64,000 nt of DNA from Marinospirillum sp031581385. GTDB taxonomy: Bacteria; Pseudomonadota; Gammaproteobacteria; Pseudomonadales; Halomonadaceae. Position 1 is the stretch's first letter, and the number at the start of each line of letters is the position of its first letter. The stretch covers positions 2,232,001 through 2,296,000 of the forward strand of contig NZ_CP085242.1 in assembly GCF_044810985.1 (NCBI RefSeq), read 5' to 3'. Of this stretch, positions 8,027-17,031 are shown in pieces. Below the pieces are notes generated by a model that was not told the origin of the DNA, made no database searches, and was given only the letters and a program-made list of their open reading frames with translations. A program made the position numbers and the translations under genes.

Positions 8027-10642
8027 TTGTTGAATCAGCTGAAGTCGTTTTTACAAACCCTGAGGGGCTTTGTTTTCTCTGCCATTATGCTTGTGACCCT
8101 GGTGGTTTTTCTGGGCGTCACCCTGGCGGCTTCCCTTTTGTATGAGAATATTATTTCCCGCCAGGCTGAGCAGACTTCCCAGGCTTTGGCTGAACAAACC
8201 TTTAACTCCATGTTCCAGGTCATGCGCCAGGGCTGGACACGCCAGCAACTGGATACCTTTCTGGATGGAACAGCGGATGCGTTTTCGGATAGCCCCTATC
8301 AGGTGGAAATCTACCGTGGCCGTGTAGTGGAGGAACTTTTTGGAAGCATTGGGCAACCACAAACCGACAGCGCCATAGAGCGGGTTTTTGCCGGCAGCGG
8401 TGAGCAGGTTATTCATGATTCCGGCCTGGTGCGCCGGGTTTTTCCCATGCAGGCCAGGGATGAATGTCTGAGCTGCCATGTCAACGCTGAAGCAGGTGAT
8501 GTGCTGGGTGTGATTGATATTCAGCAGGATTTGAACCCCATTACGGCAGAAATGCGCCGCAACTATATTGCCCTCTTTTTGGGCTTTGGCTTCTTGGTTT
8601 TTATCCTGGCCGCGGCCATTACCGGCTATGTGGCCCGACGTATCAACCGTTCGACCCAGAACTTCAAGCAGCGCCTGGAGCAGGTCAACTCGGTTAAGGA
8701 CTTCAAGCAGCTGGACATCAGCCAGGGCCAATTTGAGTTCACCGAACTCAATCAGGCCTTTACCGGTGTCAATTACCTGGTTGAGCAGCTCAAGGATGTG
8801 GCTGTGGACAAGGATATTCTTGAATTTGAAATCCGCCTGCTGGAAAAATTCATCATCACCTCGGATATCGTGCGCGACTGGCGGGAATTCATCAAAGACC
8901 TGCTGATCGATATCAATACCATTCTCGAAGCCCACTCCCTGGTGACGGTTTTTCAGGTTGAGGATGAAGGCTATGAGCTGGAGATTTTCTGGCGGTATCA
9001 GGTGACCGAAGAAACCCGTGCCCAGTTTGAAAAAGTGGTTCGCCAGCAACTGGAAAAAAGCACCCATTTCCACAGGGAGGCACCGATTCTGGGGATCATC
9101 CATCATATTGCCGACCCCAGTATTGAAGAGCACGCCACCCAGGCGGAATTGACTTTGCAGGATATTGATCTGCAAACCAAATCCCTGCTACTGGAAACGC
9201 CCAAGATCGGCGGTGTTGTTGGCATCGGTGTGCAATCGGAAATTGCCCGGGACCCCATCCGGCATATGGTGATTGGCAGTATCCTGACCACACTGCTCAA
9301 CCTGGTCGGTTCGGTGAAAGCCATCTACAAGTACACCAAGGATCTGGAATACTACGCCACGCGCGACCCCCTGACCGGTCTCTACAACCAGCGGCTGTTC
9401 CGGGAGCTTTTAGGTTATGAGATTGGCCGTTCCCAGAGGCATAAGAACAGTTTTGGTCTGGTCATGCTGGATCTGGACAACTTCAAGAACGTCAATGACC
9501 GCTATGGACATGCCTTTGGTGACCAGTTTTTACAGGCTTTTGCCAAGACTCTGGAAGAAGCGGTCCGACCCGGCGATATTCTGGCACGTTATGGCGGTGA
9601 TGAATTTGTTCTGGTGCTGCCGGAAGCCGGTGAGGAGCAGGCTCACAGTGTGGCTCAGCGGATTACCCAGCATCTGGAAAAACTCTCCCTGATTACTCCG
9701 GAAGGCAATAAAGTTCGGGCGACCAGCTCAATCGGGATTGCCATCTATCCCACCCACAGCCAAAACCCGGCTGATCTTTTTGTCATGGCCGACAACATGA
9801 TGTACAAGGCCAAACGCAGTGGTAAAAATGCCATTGCTGTACCGGATGAAAATGAAGTGGCCGAAGTCTTTCGGGAAGTCGGCGAGAAAAATGAAATGAT
9901 ACTGAATGCGCTGGAAGAAAGGCGCATTGTGCCCTATTTCCAGCCCATCATTGATCTCAAAACCGGTGAAATTGCCATTCACGAACTCCTGATGCGAATT
10001 CGTGAAAATGACCAGATTATTTCCGCCTATGAGTTTATTGATGTTGCCGAAAAAATCGGTGTGGTCCACAAGATGGATTATCAACTGATTGAAAAGGCTT
10101 TTGAGCAGATTGAAGAGCAGGGGTATCAGGGGCAAATCTTTATCAATCTGTCACCGCGATCCCTGATCATCGGTGAATTCATCACCCGAGTGCATGCCCT
10201 GGCGCGTGCTCATAATATGGAAACGGAAAGGGTGGTTTTCGAGCTGACGGAAAGGGAAACCGTCAGCAATATGGCATTACTGGAAAAATTTGTTCTCGAC
10301 CTGAAAATGGAAGGCTTCAATTTTGCGATTGATGATTTTGGTTCGGGTTTCTCTTCCTACCACTACATCAAGCACTTCCCGATTGATGTCATCAAGATCG
10401 AGGGGGAGTTCATCCGCAACATGCTCCAGGATGACAAATACATGGCTTTTGTGAAGAGTATTGTCACCCTGGCCCAGAACCTGGGCATGAAAACCATTGC
10501 CGAGTTTGTTGAGGATGAAAAGGTGCTGCAAGCCATCTGTGACCTGGGCATTGATTATGCCCAAGGCTTTTTTGTGGGTCGCCCCAGTCAGGAACTGGTC
10601 AGCAGCGACCCAAGGATGGAGGCTTTCTTCAACAAGTCTTAG
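8027..10642 (+). CDS. Membrane GGDEF-EAL protein with periplasmic c-type heme motif
   Basis: A protein of about 871 residues that could both make and break c-di-GMP. There are two membrane segments (residues ~10-33 and ~178-202) around a periplasmic domain containing CLSCH at 147-151, a CXXCH heme c site. A HAMP-like and GAF-like stretch follows, then GGDEF at 523-527 with an RPGD inhibitory site five residues before it. The EAL domain has ELL at 653 and retains NLS, FELTE, IDDFG, IKIE, AEF.E and AQGFF. All expected metal and catalytic residues of both domains appear present. No in-frame ATG exists early; TTG 8027 is the best guess, with AGGA nine bases upstream. Confidence 0.85.
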   Translation: MLNQLKSFLQTLRGFVFSAIMLVTLVVFLGVTLAASLLYENIISRQAEQTSQALAEQTFNSMFQVMRQGWTRQQLDTFLDGTADAFSDSPYQVEIYRGRVVEELFGSIGQPQTDSAIERVFAGSGEQVIHDSGLVRRVFPMQARDECLSCHVNAEAGDVLGVIDIQQDLNPITAEMRRNYIALFLGFGFLVFILAAAITGYVARRINRSTQNFKQRLEQVNSVKDFKQLDISQGQFEFTELNQAFTGVNYLVEQLKDVAVDKDILEFEIRLLEKFIITSDIVRDWREFIKDLLIDINTILEAHSLVTVFQVEDEGYELEIFWRYQVTEETRAQFEKVVRQQLEKSTHFHREAPILGIIHHIADPSIEEHATQAELTLQDIDLQTKSLLLETPKIGGVVGIGVQSEIARDPIRHMVIGSILTTLLNLVGSVKAIYKYTKDLEYYATRDPLTGLYNQRLFRELLGYEIGRSQRHKNSFGLVMLDLDNFKNVNDRYGHAFGDQFLQAFAKTLEEAVRPGDILARYGGDEFVLVLPEAGEEQAHSVAQRITQHLEKLSLITPEGNKVRATSSIGIAIYPTHSQNPADLFVMADNMMYKAKRSGKNAIAVPDENEVAEVFREVGEKNEMILNALEERRIVPYFQPIIDLKTGEIAIHELLMRIRENDQIISAYEFIDVAEKIGVVHKMDYQLIEKAFEQIEEQGYQGQIFINLSPRSLIIGEFITRVHALARAHNMETERVVFELTERETVSNMALLEKFVLDLKMEGFNFAIDDFGSGFSSYHYIKHFPIDVIKIEGEFIRNMLQDDKYMAFVKSIVTLAQNLGMKTIAEFVEDEKVLQAICDLGIDYAQGFFVGRPSQELVSSDPRMEAFFNKS

Positions 10643-11472
10643 CGTAGGTTGTTGAGGATATTCAGCGAAGGTGCAGCCTGGTTGAGGGTGTAGAAATGAA
10701 TGCCCGGTGCACCGCCATCCAGCAGCTGCTGGCACAGTCTGCTGATCACTTCTTCACCAAACTGTTGAATGGACTCGCTGTCATCGCCGTAGGCTTCCAG
10801 CTGTTTGCGGATGTAGCGGGGAATTTCAGCGCCACAGGCATCCGAGAAACGTGCCAGTTTGGTGTAGTTGGTGATGGGCATGATTCCGGGAATGACCGGA
10901 ATATCCACACCCAAGGCTCTGACCCTGTCCATAAAGTAAAAATAGGCATCGGCATTGAAAAAGTACTGGGTAATGGCGCTGTCGGCACCGGCTTGGCACT
11001 TGCGCACAAAGTTTTCCAGATCGGCTTCAAAGCTGGGGGCCTGAGGATGGGCTTCCGGGTAGGCGGCCACCTCGATGATGAAATCCTGCCCGAATTCCTC
11101 GCGGATAAAACTGACCAGTTCATTGGCAAAGCGCAACTCACCCCCCATCCCCATACCCGATGGCAGATCGCCACGCAAGGCCACCAACCGCTTAATGTTG
11201 TTTTCTTTGTAGGTGTTCAGAAGGCTTCTAAGCTCCTCGCGACTGGCCCCGATACAGGACATGTGAGGGGCTGCATCGACACCGCTTTCCCGTAAAGCCA
11301 AGACCGTTTGCAGAGTACCATCCTGGGTTGAGCCGCCCGCGCCATAGGTGACGGAGAAAAAATCAGGCTGGGCTTTGGCCAACTGATCGCGCACCCCCAG
11401 AAGTTTGTCCTGGCCTGCCTGGGTTTTAGGCGGGAAAAATTCAAAGCTGATGGGAATGCTGAGATGTGACAT
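10639..11472 (-). CDS. metF: Methylenetetrahydrofolate reductase
   Basis: A 277-residue flavoprotein that reduces 5,10-methylene-THF to 5-methyl-THF, the methyl donor for methionine synthesis. It opens with SFEFFPPKT, the family hallmark, followed by FFSVTYGAGGST, RGDLP and the flavin-site region ITQYFFNADAYFYF, then PGIMPITNY. The length is slightly below E. coli MetF (296). Its stop overlaps the end of the GGDEF-EAL gene by four bases (TTAG) in convergent orientation. It connects functionally with ahcY and metY elsewhere in the window. Confidence 0.95.
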   Translation of the reverse strand: MSHLSIPISFEFFPPKTQAGQDKLLGVRDQLAKAQPDFFSVTYGAGGSTQDGTLQTVLALRESGVDAAPHMSCIGASREELRSLLNTYKENNIKRLVALRGDLPSGMGMGGELRFANELVSFIREEFGQDFIIEVAAYPEAHPQAPSFEADLENFVRKCQAGADSAITQYFFNADAYFYFMDRVRALGVDIPVIPGIMPITNYTKLARFSDACGAEIPRYIRKQLEAYGDDSESIQQFGEEVISRLCQQLLDGGAPGIHFYTLNQAAPSLNILNNLR

Positions 11473-11577
11473 GGGTAAAGATCCACCGATAAATGAAAGC
11501 CAACCAGCTTACTCTGTTGGCTCTATGAATAAAATGCTTGCAGGCTGAAAGTTTTTGCCAGTCAACATGAATAGAAT

Positions 11578-12504
11578 TCATCCACTTTGTTTGCGGCCCA
11601 GGAGGGTGGCCAGCCAGATGCCGGTAAAGATAAAGGCAATCCCCGCCCAGTGAAAAGTCTCCAAGCGCTCGGCCAGAAACACGCTGGCGAGAAGTATGCC
11701 CCACACCGGAATCAGATGAATAAAGTAGCCTGCCCGGTTCGGTGTCAGAATCTCCACCCCCTTGTTCCAGAACAAAAAGGCGGCAATGGACGCAAAAAGA
11801 GCGACATAGCCAATACTCAAAAGACTGGTTTTGTTGAACGTCAGGGTGCGCTCCAGTACCCAGTGTTCATGCAAATAAAAGGGTGTTAAAAACAGCCAGC
11901 CCAGTACCACGGTCAGGCCAAAAAAAGCCATGCCGGGCAAACCGGCAGGACGACGACACAGCAGGGCTGAATAAAGTGCCCAACTGATGACGGCACTGAG
12001 AATCCAAAGATTGCCGCTGCCTGTACCCAGTTGGGTCAGTAAATCCAGGGGAGAACCTTTGCTGACCAACACCCAGATGCCCACCAGAGACACCAGCATG
12101 CCCGCTATTTGCAATTGATTGACTCTTTCTTTGTAAAGCACCCAGGAAAACCCCAAAATAAAAACCGGGCAGGCTGAGAGAAGAAGGATGGCATTACTGG
12201 CAGGCAGGCTTTGCAGACCCAGATAAACCAGGGTATTGAAACCGGTGACCCCGAGTAAGGACATCAGGGCCAGCAGCTTCCAGTTGTCCAGCAATACCGA
12301 CCTGGCTTGCCACAAAGGCCGGATGACAAAGGGCAGAATAATAACCAGGGCAACCAGCCAGCGCCACCAAGCCAGGGCAATAGGCGGGATGTCGGCGTGA
12401 ACAGCCCGGCCAACCACAAAATTGCCCCCCCAGAAAAGGGTGGTCAGTACCAAAAGCAGATAAGCCAGCCATTCCGACTTTTTAATGCTTGATTGTGAAG
12501 ACAT
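11578..12504 (-). CDS. EamA/DMT family transporter
   Basis: A 308-residue membrane protein with ten hydrophobic segments in two five-helix repeats, as in the EamA (drug/metabolite) family. The repeat signatures LFWGGNFVVGRA near the start and LFASIAAFLFWNKGVEILTPNRAGYF in the second half are visible. Members export amino acids or other metabolites, and the substrate cannot be told from sequence. It is divergent from the TRAP genes and shares with them an intergenic region carrying palindromes. Confidence 0.85.
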   Translation of the reverse strand: MSSQSSIKKSEWLAYLLLVLTTLFWGGNFVVGRAVHADIPPIALAWWRWLVALVIILPFVIRPLWQARSVLLDNWKLLALMSLLGVTGFNTLVYLGLQSLPASNAILLLSACPVFILGFSWVLYKERVNQLQIAGMLVSLVGIWVLVSKGSPLDLLTQLGTGSGNLWILSAVISWALYSALLCRRPAGLPGMAFFGLTVVLGWLFLTPFYLHEHWVLERTLTFNKTSLLSIGYVALFASIAAFLFWNKGVEILTPNRAGYFIHLIPVWGILLASVFLAERLETFHWAGIAFIFTGIWLATLLGRKQSG

Positions 12505-12540
12505 GAGCGGAGCACCGAATCAGAGATGACAAAGCGCCAT

Positions 12541-12576
12541 CTTGAGTGTTTTGCTCAAGAATATCATGTATTCTTG
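12541..12576. promoter_or_regulatory. Paired palindromes in the divergent promoter region
   Basis: Two perfect inverted repeats overlap. CTTGAG at 12541-12546 pairs with CTCAAG at 12554-12559. CAAGAATA at 12556-12563 pairs with TATTCTTG at 12569-12576 across five bases. No U-run follows, so these look like operator half-sites rather than a terminator. They lie between the DMT gene (minus) and dctQ (plus). The regulator is unknown and none is encoded next to them. Confidence 0.45.
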
Positions 12577-12657
12577 CCCACTTATGAGGAAATTCAAGCA
12601 CAGGAAAAGTGCGTCAGCTAATCTACTACCTACTGATAATTATAAGAGGGCTACAAA

Positions 12658-13206
12658 GTGCAGGCTATAGCGCTGATCGTCCGTATTATTAGCCGGTTCA
12701 ACATCCTGATCGGGCACTTTTTTTCCTGGTTTTCCCTGGGTATCGTGCTGGTTTGCTTTACGGTTGTTGTGCTGCGCTACGTGTTTTCTTCAGGAGCTAT
12801 CTGGTTACAGGACCTTTACGTCTGGCTGAATGCCATGATGTTTATGGGAATCGCAGGCTTTGCTCTTTTCAACAACTCCCATGTCCGGGTGGATATTTTT
12901 TACCGCCCTGCCTCGCGCCGACACAAGGCCAGGGTCGACATGTTTGGCAGTCTCTTCTTTGTTGCACCCTTTGCTTTTGTGCTGGTTTACTGGAGTCTTC
13001 CCTATATACAACGCTCCTGGCAGTTTATGGAAGGCTCCTCGAATTTTGGCGGGATGCCGGGGCTTTACGTTGTTAAAAGCTTTGTTCTGGTGTTTGCTTT
13101 TGTAGTGGCCATCCAGGCTCTGGCGATGTTCCTGCGGGGCGTTCTGGTGCTGATGGATAAAGAGCATCTGCTGCCGGAAGAATACCGTTACCAGGAGGAC
13201 CAGTAG
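12658..13206 (+). CDS. dctQ: TRAP transporter small permease (DctQ)
   Basis: A 182-residue protein with four membrane segments, the small membrane subunit of a tripartite ATP-independent periplasmic transporter. It starts at GTG 12658 with a GAGG eleven bases upstream. The motif WLQDLYVWLNAMMFMGIAGFAL with the following HVRVDIFYRP is typical for DctQ. It lies three bases before dctM, so the two are one operon. Confidence 0.88.
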   Translation: MQAIALIVRIISRFNILIGHFFSWFSLGIVLVCFTVVVLRYVFSSGAIWLQDLYVWLNAMMFMGIAGFALFNNSHVRVDIFYRPASRRHKARVDMFGSLFFVAPFAFVLVYWSLPYIQRSWQFMEGSSNFGGMPGLYVVKSFVLVFAFVVAIQALAMFLRGVLVLMDKEHLLPEEYRYQEDQ

Positions 13207-13209
13207 ATT

Positions 13210-14604
13210 ATGGATTATCAAGTGGTCGGTGAAATTCTTTCGGTCATGATGTTTTTTGGCATTATTGGCGTCTTGATGCTGGGCTATCCCGTGGCTTTTT
13301 CCCTGGCAGGGGTTTCTCTGGCTTTTGCCGGTGTGGGTTACCTGCTGGGTGCTTTTGACCCCTCCAACCTGAGCGGCCTGGCTTCCCGCTATATTGGCGT
13401 CATGCTCAATGAGGTTTTGGTGGCGGTGCCCCTGTTCATTTTTATGGGGATGATGCTGGAGCGCTCGGGTATCGCCGAGAAGCTGCTGATCACCATGGGG
13501 CGTCTGTTTGGCACTCTGCGTGGTGGTCTGGGGCTTTCGGTGATCGTGGTGGGTGCTCTTCTGGCTGCCTCCACAGGTATTGTCGGGGCCACCGTGGTGA
13601 CCATGGGCCTGCTGTCGCTGCCAGCCATGATGCGCGCCGGTTACGATCCACGTCTGGCCAGTGGTGTTATTTGTGCTTCCGGCACGCTGGGGCAGATTAT
13701 CCCCCCTTCAACCGTTCTGATTTTCATGGGGGACATGCTGTCCGGTATCAATGCGCGTGTACAGATGGACATGGGCAACTTTGCACCCACCCCGGTCTCC
13801 GTGGGTGATCTTTTTGCCGGTGCCTTCCTGCCCGGTCTGATGCTGGTTGGTCTGTATATGCTGTGGATGGTCATCAAGGCCGTCAGAGATCCGCAAAGCT
13901 GTCCTGCATTGGTGATTACCGATGAAGACAGGCGCAACCTGGGCCGGGATATTCTGACCAGCCTGGTGCCCCCTTTAATGCTGATTCTTGCGGTTTTGGG
14001 TTCCATTCTGACCGGTGTAGCCACCCCGACCGAATCAGCCTCAGTGGGTGCCGTGGGGGCGATGCTCCTGGCAGCTTTGCGCAAGAAGCTGACTCTGACC
14101 AGTCTGCGTCAGGTGATGTTGGCAACGGCCAATACCACCACCATGATTTTCATCATTCTGTTGGGCGCTTCGGTGTTCTCGCTGGTGTTCAGGATGCTGG
14201 GCGGTGAAGAACTGGTGAATGACTTTCTCAACAGTCTGCCGGGCGGCAAGCTGGGTGCGATTGTCTTCGTGATGCTCTTGATGTTCTTCCTGGGCTTCAT
14301 TCTGGACACTTTTGAAATCATCTTTATTGTTTTGCCGATTACCGCACCGGTACTCTTGATGATGGGCGTTGATCCGGTCTGGCTGGGGGTGATGGTGGCT
14401 GTGAATCTGCAAACCAGTTTCCTGACTCCGCCCTTCGGGTTCTCGCTCTTCTACTTGCGAGGGGTGGCCCCTGGGTCGGTCTCGACGCGCATGATCTATG
14501 AAGGTGTTCTGCCGTTTGTGGTTCTGCAGTTGGTCGCCATAGGCTTGCTGGTGGCTTTCCCCGGTATCGTCACCTGGTTACCGGAATTGCTTTACGGCAG
14601 CTAG
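13210..14604 (+). CDS. dctM: TRAP transporter large permease (DctM)
   Basis: A 464-residue protein with about 12-13 membrane segments, the sodium-coupled transport subunit of a TRAP system. Family marks include AASTGIVGATVVTMGLLSLP, GTLGQIIPPSTVLIF and GVATPTESASVGAVGA. It forms an operon with dctQ and converges on the binding-protein gene across a bidirectional terminator. Length is in the range of the larger DctM group, consistent with the 2-oxoacid-type binding protein next to it. Confidence 0.93.
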   Translation: MDYQVVGEILSVMMFFGIIGVLMLGYPVAFSLAGVSLAFAGVGYLLGAFDPSNLSGLASRYIGVMLNEVLVAVPLFIFMGMMLERSGIAEKLLITMGRLFGTLRGGLGLSVIVVGALLAASTGIVGATVVTMGLLSLPAMMRAGYDPRLASGVICASGTLGQIIPPSTVLIFMGDMLSGINARVQMDMGNFAPTPVSVGDLFAGAFLPGLMLVGLYMLWMVIKAVRDPQSCPALVITDEDRRNLGRDILTSLVPPLMLILAVLGSILTGVATPTESASVGAVGAMLLAALRKKLTLTSLRQVMLATANTTTMIFIILLGASVFSLVFRMLGGEELVNDFLNSLPGGKLGAIVFVMLLMFFLGFILDTFEIIFIVLPITAPVLLMMGVDPVWLGVMVAVNLQTSFLTPPFGFSLFYLRGVAPGSVSTRMIYEGVLPFVVLQLVAIGLLVAFPGIVTWLPELLYGS

Positions 14605-14624
14605 GCAGACAACCCTGCAATAAA

Positions 14625-14652
14625 AAAGCCCCGCTCAATCGAGCGGGGCTTT
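14625..14652. terminator. Bidirectional terminator between dctM and dctP
   Basis: Nine-base perfect G+C-rich stem (GCCCCGCTC 14628-14636, GAGCGGGGC 14641-14649) with AATC loop, flanked by six A on the left and TTT on the right. It can therefore end transcripts arriving from either side, though the minus-strand U-run is longer. Confidence 0.85.
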
Positions 14653-14675
14653 GGCGTTAAGGTTGCAGGAAGGGC

Positions 14676-15794
14676 TTAGCTGTACTTGATGTACTTCTCA
14701 CGGGCCAGACCGAACTTCTGATCCACCAGCTCGGTACGTGTACGCAGCAGGTTGAAGTTTTTCACATAACTCTGGGCTGTTTCACGAGTCAGCGGATCCT
14801 TGTGCTCTCTCAGCTCATTGATGATGTCCATGGCGGCATTGGCACCGGCTTCCAGAAGGTCTTCCGGGAAGGTGCGCAGGTTGACACCATGCTCTTCAAC
14901 CAGTTTCTTCAGCGCGACAGGGTCATTGGCGTAGAAGTCGGAAGCCACCTGGTCGTATTCCGCCTGACAGGCAATTTCCACAATTTCCTGAAGGTGCTTG
15001 GGCAGCTCCGAGAACTTGGACTTGTTGACCACCAGCTCGGTCGCCAGGCCTGGCTCATTGAAGCTAGGCAGGTAGTATTCTTTGCAGATCTGGTGGAAAC
15101 CCAGAGCCAGGTCGTTATAGGGCCCCACAAACTCAGCGGCATCCAGGGAGCCGGATTGCAAAGCCTGATAAATTTCCCCGGCTGCCATGTTGACCACATT
15201 GGCGCCCATGCGGCTCCAGACTTCCCCGCCCAGGCCGGGAGTGCGGAAGTTGATACCCTGAACATCATCCAGGCTCTTGATTTCCGAGCGGAACCAGCCC
15301 CCGGCCTGAGTGCCGGTGTCACCGGACAAAAAGCCTTTGACGCCGAACTGGTCATAAACCTTGTCCCAGATTTCCTGACCGCCCATGTAACGAACCCAAG
15401 CGGACAGCTCGCGGGAAGTCATACCATAAGGCACCCCGGTGAAGAAGGAGGTTGCCGGGCTTTTGTTTTGCCAGTAATAGGCAGCACCGTGACTCATTTC
15501 AGCCGAGCCTTCAATAACCGCATCAAAAGACTGCAGGGGCGGCACCAGCTCACCTGCGGAGTAGACCTTGATGGTCAGTTCACCACCGGACATGGCGGTA
15601 ATCCGGTCGGCCAGGCGCTGGGCACCCACACCCAGGCCGGGAAAGTTGCGTGGCCAGGTTGTGACCATACGCCAGGTTTTGCGGTTTTGGGCAATAGCGG
15701 GTGCAGCAACACTGGCCGTGGCAGCAGCACCGGCACCCAGAGCTGCGTTCTGGATAAATTTGCGGCGTCCTGGATTGAGTTCTTTATTTTTCAT
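14676..15794 (-). CDS. dctP: TRAP transporter substrate-binding protein, Tat-exported (2-oxoacid/TakP-like)
   Basis: Periplasmic binding protein of about 372 residues. The ATG at 15794 gives a Tat-type leader (GRRKFIQNAALGAGAAA…APAIAQ) ending near residue 36. The mature part has YSAGELVPPLQSFDAV, GGWFRSEI, and EFVGPYNDLALGFHQI, which resemble the TakP group that binds 2-oxo acids such as pyruvate with a cation; this substrate is an inference. The frame extends upstream to 15863, but the twin-arginine leader and GGAG site favour 15794. It faces dctQM, so a full transporter is encoded by convergent units. Confidence 0.88.
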   Translation of the reverse strand: MKNKELNPGRRKFIQNAALGAGAAATASVAAPAIAQNRKTWRMVTTWPRNFPGLGVGAQRLADRITAMSGGELTIKVYSAGELVPPLQSFDAVIEGSAEMSHGAAYYWQNKSPATSFFTGVPYGMTSRELSAWVRYMGGQEIWDKVYDQFGVKGFLSGDTGTQAGGWFRSEIKSLDDVQGINFRTPGLGGEVWSRMGANVVNMAAGEIYQALQSGSLDAAEFVGPYNDLALGFHQICKEYYLPSFNEPGLATELVVNKSKFSELPKHLQEIVEIACQAEYDQVASDFYANDPVALKKLVEEHGVNLRTFPEDLLEAGANAAMDIINELREHKDPLTRETAQSYVKNFNLLRTRTELVDQKFGLAREKYIKYS

Positions 15795-15969
15795 GTTGGG
15801 AAAGCTCCGAATCTTGATTTTTCTTATTAAGTGATACGGTCTGCTGTTTAGCATCCCTGGCACGAATGAATTAAAATGCCACGCTTGCCAGCAGCCTGGT
15901 TAAATACTACACACAAAATCGGCTCCAATAACAGTAAAAAATCATTTTCCAATCAATTGAGGTAGATCA

Positions 15970-16293
15970 ATGAGTGAAGAAATCCCGGATGCCCAGGATC
16001 CAGAGATGTTGCGCCAGAAGCTGGCCCTGGAAACCGCACCGATTGCCTGGCGTGAACTGGAGCGTTTCCATGCCCGGGGTGTTGTGGTTCAGGCAGCTGA
16101 AACCCTGGATCTGGTGGAAGTGGGTTATCAGCTGACACAGGACAATAAGTCGCAGGTGGAGCAGTGGATGCAGGCCGGTGAGCTGGGTTCGGTGGCGGAT
16201 GCTGATGCTCGTGACTGGCATGCAAGCAACCGGGAAGTCTGGGCCCTGGTGATTGCCCCCTGGGTGTTGATACAAAAAGACAAGCCTGCATGA
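15970..16293 (+). CDS. DUF2288 family protein
   Basis: A 107-residue acidic soluble protein. The pattern KLALETAPIAWRELERFHA…LDLVEVGYQLTQDNKSQVEQW and the end WALVIAPWVLIQ match the DUF2288 family as I know it; no function is established. GAGG precedes the ATG by seven bases. Its TGA overlaps the rluA ATG (ATGA), so the two are translated as a pair. Confidence 0.8.
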   Translation: MSEEIPDAQDPEMLRQKLALETAPIAWRELERFHARGVVVQAAETLDLVEVGYQLTQDNKSQVEQWMQAGELGSVADADARDWHASNREVWALVIAPWVLIQKDKPA

Positions 16294-16967
16294 AGAGCGT
16301 TTTTGCTGCTGAAGATTATCATCCCCCCACGCAACCCTGGCTGGATCTTCTTTACCAGGATGAATGGCTGGCCGTGATCAACAAGCCTGCTGGCCTGCTT
16401 TCCAACCCAGGGCGAGACCCTGGATTAAGCGACAGTGTGGCCAGTCGCATCAAAAGTCTTTCCCCTTACGCTGAGTTGGTGCACCGGCTGGATATGGACA
16501 CCTCAGGGGTGCTTTTGCTGGCGCTGCGCAAGAAAACGGAAAGTGCTCTCAAGACTCAGTTTCAGGAACGTCAAACCCGAAAAGTGTATCTGGCCCGGGT
16601 CTGGGGGCAGCCACCGGAGCCGGAAGGCGAAATTGACCTGCCCCTGATTTGTGACTGGCCCAACCGCCCCTTGCAGAAAGTCTGCCATCAAGAGGGCAAG
16701 CCATCCCTGACTCGTTACCGGCTGCTGGAGCAGGATCAGCAAACCAGTCTGTTGGAACTCTACCCGGTCACGGGCCGCTCTCATCAGTTGCGGGTTCATC
16801 TGCAGTCTCTGGGTTGTCCCATTCTGGGTGACCGTTTTTATGCCACCGGCCCGGCCCTGGAGGCCAGTGACCGCCTGATGCTGCATGCCCGGCAGCTTAC
16901 TTTTACGCACCCTGAATCCGGGGTGGAGATGAGCATCACGGCCCCTTGTTCGTTTTTCTCCTCCTGA
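16290..16967 (+). CDS. rluA: RluA-type pseudouridine synthase
   Basis: A 225-residue enzyme of the RluA family that isomerises uridine in rRNA and/or tRNA. The catalytic aspartate lies in VHRLDMDTSGVLLLA. The short length without an S4 domain and the DMDTSG form point to RluA itself (23S U746 and tRNA U32 in E. coli) rather than RluC or RluD. GRSHQLRVHLQSLGCPILGD is the second family block. It overlaps the DUF2288 gene by four bases and ends before a terminator. Confidence 0.88.
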   Translation: MKSVFAAEDYHPPTQPWLDLLYQDEWLAVINKPAGLLSNPGRDPGLSDSVASRIKSLSPYAELVHRLDMDTSGVLLLALRKKTESALKTQFQERQTRKVYLARVWGQPPEPEGEIDLPLICDWPNRPLQKVCHQEGKPSLTRYRLLEQDQQTSLLELYPVTGRSHQLRVHLQSLGCPILGDRFYATGPALEASDRLMLHARQLTFTHPESGVEMSITAPCSFFSS

Positions 16968-16980
16968 TGCCGCTCATCAA

Positions 16981-17012
16981 AAAAGCCGGAGGCTGAAGGC
17001 CCCCGGCTTTGT
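16981..17012. terminator. Bidirectional terminator between rluA and the P-type ATPase gene
   Basis: AAAGCCGG (16982-16989) pairs with CCGGCTTT (17003-17010), with further pairing inside. A-rich sequence lies on the left and T-rich on the right, so it can serve both convergent genes. Confidence 0.78.
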
Positions 17013-17031
17013 TCAATGCTGCAGAACCTGC

